Shown here piece by piece: positions 32,101 to 42,244 of a stretch of DNA of 64,000 nucleotides (its first letter is position 1; every line of letters begins with the position of its first letter). A model generated the notes under the pieces. The model had not been told where the DNA came from. It searched no databases and worked only from the letters and a program-made list of their open reading frames with translations. This DNA comes from Closterium sp. Naga37s-1. Its lineage: Eukaryota; Streptophyta; Zygnematophyceae; Desmidiales; Closteriaceae. The stretch covers positions 248,001-312,000 of the forward strand of contig CANJKZ010000460.1 in the NCBI GenBank assembly GCA_947471745.1, in the 5' to 3' direction. The position numbers and the translations under genes are program-made.

Positions 32101-35100
32101 TGTGCCACCGCCTCTCCATCCCGCACGTCATCAACAACTCATACGGCGTGCAGAGCGCTACCATTAGTGCTGCCATTAGTGCTGCCATTAGTGCTGCCAT
32201 TAGTGCTGCCATTAGTGCTGCCATTAGTGCTGCCATTAGTGCTGCCATTAGTGCTGCCATTAGTGCTGCCATTAGTGCTGCCATTAGTGCTGCCATTAGT
32301 GCTGCCATTAGTGCTGCCATTAGTGCTGCCATTAGTGCTGCCGTTAGTGCCGCCGTTAGTGCCGCCGTTAGTGCTGCCATTAGTGCTGCCATTAGTGCTG
32401 CCATTAGTGCTGCCATTAGTGCTGCCATTAGTGCTGCCATTAGTGCTGCCATTAGTGCTGCCATTAGTGCTGCCATTAGTGCTGCCATTAGTGCTGCCAT
32501 TAGTGCCGCCATTAGTGCCGCCATTAGTGCTGCCGTTAGTGCTGCCGTTAGTGCTGCCGTTAGTGCTGCCATTAGTGCTGCCATTAGTGCTGCCATTAGT
32601 GCTGCCATTAGTGCTGCCATTAGTGCTGCCATTAGTGCTGCCATTAGTGCTGCCGTTAGTGCTGCCGTTAGTGCTGCCGTTAGTGCTGCCATTAGTGCTG
32701 CCATTAGTGCTGCCATTAGTGCTGCCATTAGTGCTGCCATTAGTGCTGCCATTAGTGCTGCCATTAGTGCTGCCATTAGTGCTGCCATGAAGTGCTGCCA
32801 TGAAGTGCTGCTCCCTGTTGCTGCATCCCCCCTCCCGCACTACCATCCCACCCAGAGCCCCTGATAACGTTGAGGCCATTGCTCGACTGTGCCACCGCCT
32901 CTCCATCCCGCACGTCATCAACAACGCATACGGCGTGCAGAGCGCAGCCATTAGTGCTGCCATCACACGCGCGTGGAGGAGGGGGCGGGTGGATGCGGTG
33001 GTGCAGAGCACCGATAAGAACTTTCTTGTGCCGGTCGGTGGGGCTGTTGTTGCCGCTGGTCCTGGGCGGTCAACACTGGTCAATGCAGTCAACGCCTCGT
33101 ACCCCGGTGGGTGTTTTGGAATTAGATGGACGAGGCGCCATGGAGGAGGGGGCTGGAGGTGTGGAAAAGGGAGGGGGGGGGGTGGGGGGAGGAAAGGGCC
33201 GTGGCAGAGGGGGCATGGAGGAAGGGGCGTGGAGGAGAGCGACTGCTGCAGTAGTGCGGCAACCTTCTTCCCCACGCCTTGCACTTCACATACCAAACCC
33301 ATGCCCCATCCCGCACCCCATCCCACACCCCATCCCACACCCCACCCCACCACACCCCACCCCACCCCACCCCACCCCACCCCACCCCACCCCAGGCCGG
33401 GCGTCCATCTCGCCCATCCTAGACGTCCTCATAACCCTCCTCTCCCTGGGGGCGAGCGGGTGGCAGGCGCTGCTGCAGGGGCGAGAGCAACTCTTCCCTT
33501 ACCTGAGGGAGAAGATGCGAGGGGTGGCAGAGAGGCATGGTGAGTGGTATTAGGTCTGGCAATGGCAGTCGCTGCTGCAACAGCGATAGAAGCTCTTTCC
33601 TTACCGGAGGGACAAGATGCGAGGGGTGGCAGAGAGGCATGGTAATTGGGCATAGGTGGAAACCACACAGTTGCCGGCACTGCCTGGATGGGAGTGGCTG
33701 TTCGCCTGGGAGAGGATGGCGCTGATGCAGGAGCGGGAGCAGCTCTTCCCTTACCTGCGCGAGCAGATGCAAGGAGTGGCAGAGAGGCATGGTGAGTGGT
33801 ATTAGGTCTGGCAATGGCAGTCGCTGCTGCAGGGGCGGGAGCAGCTCTCTCCATACCTGAGGGAGAAGATGCGAGGGGTGCCAGAGAAGCACGGTGAGTG
33901 GTGTGGTGTTATGTGGAAACGGCAGTATGCTGCCCGGTACTGTCTGGTTTAGCAATGGCAGTCGCTGCTGCAGGAGCGAGAGCAGCTGTTTCCTTACCTG
34001 AGGGAGAAGGACTTCCAGTTTGCTTCATTTCTGAGCTTCAGTTTCAGGCTTGTACTGATGAAGGCTTGCAAAAGCCGAAACTAGTTTGCAATGTCCCTGA
34101 TCCTTTAGTGAAGATTTGTTTTAAACTAGCTCTCTCAACAACGTTCTAAGCTAAGCACACACCAGGCTCCTTCCGCCATTTCTCATGGAGTTTGTTTCGT
34201 TGTCCTAAAACAACACGAGTTGATGGAAGTAAGGCCTCCGCAGCTCCTTACCTGAGGGAGAAGATGCAAGGGGTGGCAGAGAGGCTTGGTGAGAAGTCTT
34301 AGCAACAGTAGAAGCCTCCCCACCACATATCTCCTCCCCCTTCCCCTCGTGCCATCCTTGACATATCCAGGAGAGAGGCTGCTGCAGTCGCCACACAACC
34401 CCATCTCCCTAGCCATCTCCCTCTCCTCCCTCATCAAATGTCACCTTTTCCCTGTCACACCTCCTCGTATAACCTCCCCCTCCCTTGTGCTAAAACTTAT
34501 CTCTACAGGAGAGCGGCTGCTGCAGTCGCCAGACAACCCCATCTCCCTCTCCTTCCTTACTAGATCTCACCTCCCCCACGTATCACCTCCTCCTCCCCCT
34601 TATCTCTACAGGAGAGCGGCTGCTGCAGTCACCAGACAGTCCCATCTCCCTAGCCATATCCCCATCCTCCCTCATCAAATATCACCACCCCCACATATCA
34701 CCTCCCCCTCCCCTGACAGGAGAGCGGCTGCTGCAGTCGCCAGACAACCCCATTTCCCTAGCCATCTCCCTCTCTTCCCTCGTCCCCGCTCACGCACGTG
34801 CTGACGTGGCATGCGCTGCTGCTGACTCAGCACCGCCAGCCATGTCAACGCCAGCTGGTGCTGCTGCTGCTGACGTGGCTGGCTCGGAGCCCTCGTTGGC
34901 AACAACAGTGGAAACATCAGAGAAGCTAGCAGCTTCTGTGTTGTTGGCACCATCAGCAGCACCACCACCAGTAGCATTACCACCAGCAGCAGCAGCGGGT
35001 GTGAAGCAGAGGGAGACATTCGACTCGGGAGAACAAACCAGCTCACCAGCAGCAGCACCAACAGAATCAGCACCACCACCTCCAAAACCACCAGCAGCAA

Positions 35101-36281
35101 CAGCAGCAGCAGCGGGTGTGGAGCTGAGGGAGACATTCGACTCAAGACAACTCACCATCCCACCAGGAGCAGCCGCTCCACCAGCCACTGCCGCTTCTCC
35201 CGCCTCTCCTCTCTCCATCCCACCAACCCAAGCACCTGCATCCCTGCGTGATCCCTCTATAAAGACCTCGACGCCCTCCACCCCCCCACCGCACACGTCC
35301 TCCACCCCCCCACCACACACGTCCTCCACCCCCCCACCACACGCGTCCCCCACCCCCATCCCCTCTGCTGAGGCCACCTCTACCATCACCACTAAAGCGG
35401 AGACCACAAAAGCGCCCCTCAAGTCACCACCACAAGCCCCCCCCATCACATTCCTGGGGTCGATGCTCTTCTCACGGTGCGTCTTGCCTTTTTCGCCTCC
35501 CCTTTTCCATTGACTTTTTCTTGATATAATCAATGTTAATCTGGGCCAAATTGTATGTGCATCAGGTTTGTATCAAGTAATTCTGCAACGAATCATTCTC
35601 CAGCAAAGTCAGTAAAAAAAAAAAATTCACATCTTGCTATTCCTCACTCCCTCTTTCTCAGCCCCTCTTCCTCAGCCCCTCTTTCTCAGCCCCTCTTCCT
35701 CAGCCCCTATTTCTCACACCCTTTTTTGCCCCTGTTTGTCTTACCCTCTTTCTCGCACCCTCTTTCTCTCTCCTCCCATCGCCCATGTCAGCTTTGTGTC
35801 AGGTTGCCGAGTCGTGCCGCAAGGTGTGAAGCAAACCATAGGAGGTGTGGCACTGCAAGGATTCGGATCATCTTATGATAGGTACACATCCTGAACGTAA
35901 CACTTGTCATCCGTGTTACGTATGTATCGAGTCAAATCTTGGTTACCCTGTGCTGAGTGTGTGCAGCTCATTTTATTGCTACCGATATTTGTTCTGTGCT
36001 TTGTCACATACCCTGCAACCTATGTCACTGGAACGGCATTAGCTGCTACCGTACGGTTTTCATCGTTGACTCAAAACACATTTACCTTTCCATTTCTGTT
36101 GTTTTTGCTGCCTATCTCCTGTGTGTGATGAAGCTACCCTGTACCCTATCTCACGGCAGCTGCTGCTATAGGAGGTTCAAAGGAAGAGGTGGACGACTTT
36201 ATTGTCCGCCTTGATACCTGCCTTGTTGATTTCAAAAAGAAGTTGCGGAGTTCCCGAGGGCTGGAAAAACCTAAAACATAG
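29116..36281 (+). CDS. SEPSECS: O-phosphoseryl-tRNA(Sec) selenium transferase (SepSecS, SLA/LP)
   Basis: PLP enzyme converting O-phosphoseryl-tRNA(Sec) plus selenophosphate to selenocysteinyl-tRNA(Sec). Exons: 29116-29208, 29365-29439, 29675-29827, 30523-30598, 30855-30945, 31420-31492, 31931-32058, 32856-33106, 33396-33539, 34720-35476, 35792-35881, 36134-36281; 2079 nt, 692 aa. Conserved stretches are [22 protein letters not shown] (phosphate-binding loop region), [35 protein letters not shown] and [12 protein letters not shown] with the PLP lysine at residue 284, the same number as human K284. [20 protein letters not shown] and [11 protein letters not shown] follow. Exon 10 holds about 215 extra Ala/Pro/Ser/Thr-rich residues absent from animal homologues. 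Every splice phase fits, so the gene looks functional and implies the host makes selenoproteins. Confidence 0.93.
29471..29548. repeat. 18-bp tandem repeat in SepSecS intron 2
   Basis: TGAGATTAGTGAAATTAG about 4-5 times, ending at the palindrome 29550-29567. Confidence 0.92.
29550..29567. repeat. Palindrome TTTTGAG-ACGT-CTCAAAA
   Basis: Perfect 18-bp palindrome in SepSecS intron 2; the flanks GTGAG and CTCAC extend the symmetry to 30 bp with one mismatch. Confidence 0.95.
29883..30094 (+). repeat. Two 3' echoes of SepSecS exon 3
   Basis: 29883-29965 and 30010-30094 repeat [20 protein letters not shown] and donor. Confidence 0.92.
30313..30400 (+). repeat. 5' echo of SepSecS exon 4
   Basis: Repeats the acceptor and [20 protein letters not shown]; the downstream copy (30523-30598) keeps the more conserved AAGST and a donor, so it is taken as the exon. 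Confidence 0.88.
30738..30829. repeat. Threefold 30-bp tandem repeat
   Basis: Unit CATGCACGTATCCCCTCCCC followed by CCATGACATC, in SepSecS intron 4. Confidence 0.92.
30950..31275 (+). repeat. GGGA arrays flanking a 3' echo of SepSecS exon 5
   Basis: GGGA microsatellites at 30953-31019 and 31125-31275 surround 31033-31110, a copy of the exon 5 end ([14 protein letters not shown]) carrying a frameshift-inducing A run and a stop. Confidence 0.9.
31541..31640 (+). repeat. 3' echo of SepSecS exon 6
   Basis: Repeats [14 protein letters not shown] and donor, with an interruption after the first codons. Confidence 0.88.
31769..31890 (+). repeat. 5' echo of SepSecS exon 7
   Basis: Repeats acceptor and [19 protein letters not shown]; ends before the conserved STTSCFAPR. 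Confidence 0.9.
32077..32800 (+). repeat. 5' echo of SepSecS exon 8 expanded into a 12-bp minisatellite
   Basis: 32095-32158 repeats [20 protein letters not shown]. It continues as about 53 copies of GCTGCCATTAGT (with GTTAGT variants) to about 32795. The unit matches the exon's own segment encoding SAAISAAI. The array stays open in several frames on both strands, so the long frames over it are not evidence of genes. Confidence 0.95.
33312..33394. repeat. CCCCA-rich microsatellite at the SepSecS exon 9 acceptor
   Basis: CCCATCCCACACC grading into CCCCA pentamers up to the acceptor of exon 9. Confidence 0.9.
33549..34297 (+). repeat. Five 3' echoes of SepSecS exon 9
   Basis: Copies near 33549-33645, 33705-33800, 33807-33900, 33953-34010 and 34232-34297 repeat [20 protein letters not shown] and donor. 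About 220 bp of unrelated AT-richer DNA (34011-34231) interrupts the array. Confidence 0.9.
34363..34690 (+). repeat. Three 5' echoes of SepSecS exon 10
   Basis: 34363-34440, 34508-34560 and 34610-34690 repeat acceptor and [19 protein letters not shown]; only the fourth copy (34720) continues to a donor. Confidence 0.9.
35975..36050 (+). repeat. 5' echo of SepSecS exon 12
   Basis: Degenerate copy of [13 protein letters not shown] (here [13 protein letters not shown]). Confidence 0.65.
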
Positions 36282-38444
36282 ACCCGGAGTTGACACTCTA
36301 AACCCAAAACCCGGTTTAGTCTGGCCAAGTCACAGTCAAGTTGACGTATGAACAATATACGGTGATAATGGTGTAGTGCATTTATCAAGTGTTGTACGAT
36401 CTCTGTCAGCTATTGAACATAGTTTTATAAACAGTGCCTTTATCGACATCGAATCGAATGGGGGTCCACTTAACTATCAAACGGGGAGGGGAGGAGTACC
36501 TAACCTAACATGCCATGGAAACCTCCTAGTTGTTTCAACACTATCAAGTCACCATCTCCACCATCCCCCTTTTGAATTTGTACGTCCCTTCTTTAGGATC
36601 ATATCCACTAGACCCATCTACAAGCATCACCGTTACCAGTACGCCAGATACTACATGTACCACAAGCCTTTGTTTGCCTTGGTCTTATGTATGTTCTATT
36701 TGTATCACTGTGTAATTCCCTCCATTTCTTTGTTAACGAATTTATTTGAGGATTCTTGAACACGGAGGAATTGGGCCACAGTCGCTTTACTGTGCTGGCT
36801 AGTGTAAATTGTTTGCAACTCAGGGAGATTTACTGGAACTACCCTGTGTTTTCGGGTGATGTTTCTGCATCTTCCTGCTATGACAAACTGAGGCAGTAAC
36901 TGCATTTGTCGGCTTGTCTTTGGATTTTTTTCGCAAGTTCAGAGAGGAGCAAACATGGGACTGAATTGCACTGACACTCTTGCCTTGACACCGTTCCACG
37001 ACCTTCCATTGTCATTTTTCTTGAGCGTTCACGAAATCTACATAACCATGCAAGCTATTGCTTGTTTCAGACAATAATAGAAAGACATTTGCCGTTTTTC
37101 TAGTACACTTCTAAGGGCACATTGCTCAGGCAGGGTGAACCTTGTTCGCAAATTCGACCTGTCAGGGCCGCCCACGACACCTCAATCGAGAGAACCCCAA
37201 GTGCGTGATTAGGTCTTGCGTGCTTACTGTAGTTCAAGCTGGACGGTTCTGACTTCCGTTCTCGTCGAAACGTCCAACGAGCACTCTGCACCACAGTCGT
37301 TGACATTTCACATGGTGGAGAGGATTGAGCCACCCCAATACAACACCACCACCACAACGTCAACCCTCAAAACAACTGGAAGGTGGCACCCTTGAACGAA
37401 CCCCATGGGATTGTGGCGGGAGAACAGGCTGTTCCACAACTCGAGCATTCGTAAAGAACGCACGTGAAACGCCAGGTACCGAGACCGAGAACCTTAACCA
37501 GCTAGAAATGGAAGATATACAAACGTAGACTTCACCGTTTTCGGGCCCCAAGGTATTGATGGTGTTGTCAATTCCAGAGGTACCCAGAGGTATTATAGGA
37601 GTGATTTTTAGAACCGGAATGAAAGAGTTGACCTTTTCTATGTTGCGTTGCGTGTCTCAACGTCAGGACAAAAATGCCACACGTGAATGAACTGCAGGTG
37701 AAACAGTGGTTGTGCGCATGCATCTGTTAAAGCCGTGGCCCAACTATCAACTTCAACTTCAAAGTATTATAGCTTGGAAGAGGTTGACCCAGGCAGTTCA
37801 GAGCCGAGAAGTTTGTCCTCTTCTGGTTTTCCAGTTTTTTCGTCCAATAGAATTCAAGTTACTCACATGCCATGTTTGCCATTGTTGCGACGTGGGATCT
37901 TTGCGAGTAACTTTGGGCTTGCGAGCCCCACACTGCCAATCACAGCCTCTCGTGAAGCACCCTCATCGGGGCCCGTAACCAATCACATCACAAGACCCAC
38001 GGAGCTGCTTCGCAGCGCATCTGAAATCACATCAGCGCCGCGGCACGCGGGTGGGGCAGGGCAAGTGAGTCCACACTCACTCTCGCCTCAGGTGAAAAAC
38101 AGGAGCCCTGGTCTTTCCCTTTCAATCAGCCCTTGCTTTCTCCCCCACCCGAATGCACATTTCTTCGTTCCCCCCCCTTGCACCCAACCTGCCCCGATTC
38201 CACCGACCCTCTCTTTCTTCCAGTTTTTTCTCCACTCCTTCACTCCTCTGTTCCTTCAGAGACTCCAGAAATGTTCTCGTCCTTTTCCCAAAGCACAAAT
38301 TTGCCTCTGGCACATCAACGCCGCCTACGCAAAAGGATATCCCAAACCCGTCGGGACTCAGTTGCAACTGTTATAGTCATCCTTTTTCTATTGCCAAGCT
38401 CGCGGTAGCGGCGTTCTCATCCTCCCTCTGCAGTTTGAAGGATA
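36282..38444. other. Intergenic: SepSecS 3' flank and upstream region of the 1100-aa frame
   Basis: About 2.2 kb, AT-richer than the flanking genes up to about 37.9 kb, then C/T-rich immediately before 38445. No echo, palindrome or known coding motif was found. The part next to 38445 is probably 5' UTR and promoter. Confidence 0.45.
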
Positions 38445-41400
38445 ATGCACGCGGTAGAAGCTATGTCGCTCCCCGTCCGCGAGTGCGGCGTTGGCCCCAC
38501 ATCAGCGGAGAACGCTTCCCCCTGGCTTCCGCCATCAGCTTCCGCCGTACGCAGCCTGCACGCAGAAGTCGTTCGGCGGAAGGCATCCTCGTCGAACGAC
38601 ATGGACAAGGAGTGGGGCGATGACCCCGCGCTCGCTGACGGTGCATGCGCGCACGGGGAAGCCGCAAGCACTGCTGGGGAAACCGACGGGTCCCGCGTCA
38701 GCCGCAGAAGCGCGTTTCTCCGCCTCTTGCGCGGGCGGACCGGAAGTACCCCCCTGGAACCAGGTAACGCCACGAGCGCCCCCCCTGCGCGCACATCCGC
38801 CGACCTCTTCCGCTTCCGCCGCTCGCGGGGCGAAGGGCGGTCGACGGCATCGCGGGAAAAATCCCCTCCCAAGATCGGCGGCGACGCCACCGCCACCAGT
38901 TCCGCAGCAGCAGAAGGAGGAGCGGAAGGAGGGCGGTCGACGACATCGCGGGAAAAAAACCTTCCCAAGATCGGCGGGGATGCCACCAGTTCCGCAGCAG
39001 CAGGGGGCGCAACGGAAGGAGTGCGGGAAGGAGGAGGACGAGGAGGGGGCGGGGACGGGGGTGGAGGGGGATTAGCTGGAGCATATGGAGCAGGGGGAGC
39101 GGGGGAGCGCGCCTTGCCCCTTGCCGCAACCCGCGGCTCCAATGAGGTCACCCCGCCGCCTGGATCTAAAGTAGCTTCTAAGGCGCCTCGAAAGTCTGGA
39201 ACTGCGGTACCAACCTTGCCGTCTGATGCGGGAAAGGGATCCTCTTCGACTGACGGGCTCCCGGCGGCCGCAGATGGACACGTGGATGGCGGTGACGGTG
39301 ATGACGTGTCAAACTTTGCGGGGTTCCACGTGGCAGCTGGTACCTCGTCGTCGAGGAGTAAAGCGCCAACCCTGAAGGAGGAATTCGCCTTGGAAGCCGC
39401 TTCGCCACGCGCCCCGGCCTTCCCCTCTCCTTCCGCCTTCCCCGCTTCCTCCGCCTCCCCCACTTCTTCCTCCTTCCCCGCCGCTCCGTCCCCGTCTTCC
39501 GCCTCGGCGCATTCGCCCGCCCCCGTGCCTCGAATCGCGCGTTCCGCCTCCGTCAACGCGCAGACCCGCCGTTATCCCCCGCCCATGAGCGGATATTCCG
39601 GCCACATCCTTCCGCGTCAGCGGAAAGACACCGTTTCTAACACTGACACTAACCGTAACGTTAACGTGAACGTTAATATTGACGATGACGACGATGACGA
39701 AGACGGAGTGGTTATGGCGCGGCCCGTGCTGCGGAGAGGCGCAAACCGCGGAGGTTCCGCGGATCTTGCGCCGTCCGCAGAGCGGCAGCTGGCCGCAGCG
39801 GCGGCGGATATGCTCCGCGGATTGGGCGGCGGGGCGCAACAGACCGGAGGAGTCGGAGGCGCGGGCAACTTACACCGCGCAGCTTCCCCACGTGGTATCC
39901 CTCCTGGTGGAAAGGTTTCTCCTCGCAAGAGTCGAGACGGCTTACAACGAGGCAGCTTACAGCGAGGCGGTGTCCACAGCGGCAGCAGCAGCAACAGCAG
40001 CAGCGCGAACAGCAGCTATAAGGAGAGACCTAATTCTCAGAACGGCGGCGGCGGCAGCGGCGGTGGGGGAGGTCCCGAGGGTGCATCCGCGATAAGGAGG
40101 CTCTCGATAGAGGTGCAAGAGAAGCTGAAGCATCTGCAAGTGTCGTTTGATGATTCCGCGCCCGAAGCTGACTCGGATATCGCGAGCCCTTATGACGAGG
40201 GAGCTGATAGTTCTAATATCGAGGGTTCTTATGGCGAAGGAGAAGGGCAGAAAGCGGGTCCAATGGGGAACGCGCCGCTGCCCTCACCATCACCCGCCTC
40301 CTCCGCCTCTCAAGAGCGTTCCCCCCAGTCCAACTCCTCAATCTCCCCCCATGCGCTCCACCCTCCCCTCTCCTCTTCCCCTCTCGGCGCACCCGCTTCT
40401 TCCCCTTTCCGCCGTCGTCGCGCCCGGTTTCCTTCTCCTTCCGCCTCGCCCCACGCCGGCATGCCTTCCCCCTCCGCTTCCCCCCACGCACGTATGCCTT
40501 CCCCCTCCGCCTCCCTTCACGCACCCCCCGCTTCCCCCCGCACCTTTGCCCCACCAGCCTCCCCCAACGCTCTTCCCCGGTCGTCCTCCCCCCACGCTCC
40601 CCCATCCGCCTCCCCCCGCGCCCCAGTGTCTTCCCCTTCCGCTTCCCCCTCGCGCCAGCGCAAGCCAGTCCCCGCCATATTCTCCCGCCCCCCTCCCCTT
40701 ATCACTTCCCCAATTCAGCCCACTGCCGCCTTCCCCCTGCTCGCCTCCTCCCCCGCCCAATCCCCCACCTTCCCCTGCCCAATTTCCTCCGCGTCATTCC
40801 CCTCTGCCCCTTCCCCCACACGCCCCCTCGCATCCCCCTCCAAGCCTCCGCGCTCCCCCACCCGTTCCCCCGCGCTCTCCCCCTCCTCCTCCCGCCGCTC
40901 CCCGCGCGCCTCTCCCATCCCCCGGTCCCAGTCTTCTTTCCAGAACCCCTTTCCTTCCCCAAAGTCCTCTCACGCTCGACGCCAATCTCTCGACCTCAGC
41001 CAATTTCCCCCCTCCTCCCTGCCCCACCACCAGGGGTTTCCTTCAGGTACCAATGGTATGGGTACGGGGACAGGTTCGGGGGCAAGTATGGGGACAGGTA
41101 TGGGGGCAGGTATGGGTATGGGTACTGGTATGGTTATGGGACAGGACCAGCACCACCAGAGGTCTGCCTCTGACTCAACTCCAGACAATGACCCCACCGA
41201 TCTGTACCCTCCCTCACACCACCTCATCCCTCCGTACCTGCCCAACTCTACCATCCCATTCGCCACCACCACCACCCCAGAAAACAACCCCCAAGCGATT
41301 GGTCCCTTCAACGCTCCCTACCTCCCTTCCTCACCTTCCCACCCTCTCATCGCTCCACCGGGACAGATTGTGGCGGGAATGGGAATGGGTATGGACCAGG

Positions 41401-41747
41401 AAGGGGTGTTTGTTCGGTCCCAGAGTGCGGAATTCGAGGGGAGAGTGGCCGTGGCGACGACAGGAGGAAGGGCACAGGCGGGCAGCGGACGGCGTGTCAC
41501 GCGGAGAAACTCGGTCGATGCAGGGACGTTGGGAGGCCGATCGAGCTCGGGTAGTGCTGCTGAGATGGGAATGCGGATGGGAGGGCAGGAGATGGGGGGG
41601 CAGGAGAGGGGTGGTAAGAGCCCTATCAAGTCGTGTCTGTCGCCGGCGAATGGAGTGGGAGGGACGAAGCTGAAGAAGCAGGTTTCGTTTAACCGTGTGG
41701 TGCGCGTGCGGAGGTTCCCATCCTGCGATGCCAGCATTGGTCAATGA
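38445..41747 (+). CDS. Unrecognised 1100-aa low-complexity protein with C-terminal RVxF-like motif
   Basis: I do not recognise a family. A single uninterrupted frame encodes 1100 residues rich in Ser, Pro, Ala and Gly. Visible parts: N-terminal ordered stretch (SLHAEVVRRKASSSNDMDK), Gly-rich segment near 200, an acidic run after repeated Asn-Val (near 410), a predicted helix SIRRLSIEVQEKLKHLQVSF near 545, Ser/Pro repeats of SPSASPHA type (about 650-830), a Met/Gly-rich run (GTGMGAGMGMG) near 885, and a basic C-terminus containing KLKKQVSFNRVVRVRRFPS. KQVSF fits the RVxF docking consensus of protein phosphatase 1 partners, but this is a weak motif. The frame is long enough that chance is unlikely, although GC-rich DNA also leaves long antisense frames open. 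Introns at either end cannot be excluded. A degenerate copy of its last exon lies just downstream. Confidence 0.6.
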   Translation: MHAVEAMSLPVRECGVGPTSAENASPWLPPSASAVRSLHAEVVRRKASSSNDMDKEWGDDPALADGACAHGEAASTAGETDGSRVSRRSAFLRLLRGRTGSTPLEPGNATSAPPARTSADLFRFRRSRGEGRSTASREKSPPKIGGDATATSSAAAEGGAEGGRSTTSREKNLPKIGGDATSSAAAGGATEGVREGGGRGGGGDGGGGGLAGAYGAGGAGERALPLAATRGSNEVTPPPGSKVASKAPRKSGTAVPTLPSDAGKGSSSTDGLPAAADGHVDGGDGDDVSNFAGFHVAAGTSSSRSKAPTLKEEFALEAASPRAPAFPSPSAFPASSASPTSSSFPAAPSPSSASAHSPAPVPRIARSASVNAQTRRYPPPMSGYSGHILPRQRKDTVSNTDTNRNVNVNVNIDDDDDDEDGVVMARPVLRRGANRGGSADLAPSAERQLAAAAADMLRGLGGGAQQTGGVGGAGNLHRAASPRGIPPGGKVSPRKSRDGLQRGSLQRGGVHSGSSSNSSSANSSYKERPNSQNGGGGSGGGGGPEGASAIRRLSIEVQEKLKHLQVSFDDSAPEADSDIASPYDEGADSSNIEGSYGEGEGQKAGPMGNAPLPSPSPASSASQERSPQSNSSISPHALHPPLSSSPLGAPASSPFRRRRARFPSPSASPHAGMPSPSASPHARMPSPSASLHAPPASPRTFAPPASPNALPRSSSPHAPPSASPRAPVSSPSASPSRQRKPVPAIFSRPPPLITSPIQPTAAFPLLASSPAQSPTFPCPISSASFPSAPSPTRPLASPSKPPRSPTRSPALSPSSSRRSPRASPIPRSQSSFQNPFPSPKSSHARRQSLDLSQFPPSSLPHHQGFPSGTNGMGTGTGSGASMGTGMGAGMGMGTGMVMGQDQHHQRSASDSTPDNDPTDLYPPSHHLIPPYLPNSTIPFATTTTPENNPQAIGPFNAPYLPSSPSHPLIAPPGQIVAGMGMGMDQEGVFVRSQSAEFEGRVAVATTGGRAQAGSGRRVTRRNSVDAGTLGGRSSSGSAAEMGMRMGGQEMGGQERGGKSPIKSCLSPANGVGGTKLKKQVSFNRVVRVRRFPSCDASIGQ

Positions 41748-42236
41748 GGATGAGATGAGACACGAGGTAGTCAGCGTACCGGCATGGGAGGCTCGGTTAT
41801 TGATGGCCCACCGGCATGAGATGGGAAGCACGAAGCTGAAGAAGCAGGTGTCGTTTAATCTCGTGGTGCGAGTTAGGAGTTTCCCATAATGCGATGCCGG
41901 CATTGGGAGATGACATGGCATGAGGATCTTGACATGACATGACGTGACATGACTTAACATGACATGACATGACAAGACGTGACATCAAGGCGTGACTTAA
42001 CATGACATGACATGACAAGACGTGACATCAAGGCGTGACTTAACATGACATGACATGACAAGGCGTGACATGACAAGGCGTGACATGACAAGACGCGACA
42101 TGCAAGACGCGACATGACATGACATGCATGGCATCATATGACGAAACTTAATGGTGGTACTCTTTCTGTTTGTTTGTTTGTTTGTTTGTTTTTTTGTTTG
42201 TTTTCAGCGTGTGCGCTCACATGTTCATGCGCGTGT
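41748..42236 (+). repeat. 3' echo of the last coding segment and degenerate TGACA repeats
   Basis: Positions 41820-41910 repeat the end of the preceding frame (KLKKQVSFN.VVRVR.FP) with several substitutions and an early stop, in the same manner as the intronic echoes of the other genes. From about 41925 to 42125 follows a degenerate GACATGACATG array, then a TTTG/T tract at 42170-42205. No gene is seen. Confidence 0.7.
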
Positions 42237-42244
42237 GTGTGGGG

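Noticed and set aside
31716..33380. Long frames of 250-410 codons on both strands over the 12-bp array
   Set aside because: The unit contains no stop in several frames; the frames are by-products of the repeat.
34011..34231. A new exon or small gene between the SepSecS exon 9 echoes
   Set aside because: No conserved SepSecS block is missing at this point and the frame carries stops; treated as an insert.
38417..39556. 379-codon antisense frame opposite the 1100-aa frame
   Set aside because: GC-rich low-complexity DNA keeps the antisense strand open; no motif and shorter than the sense frame.
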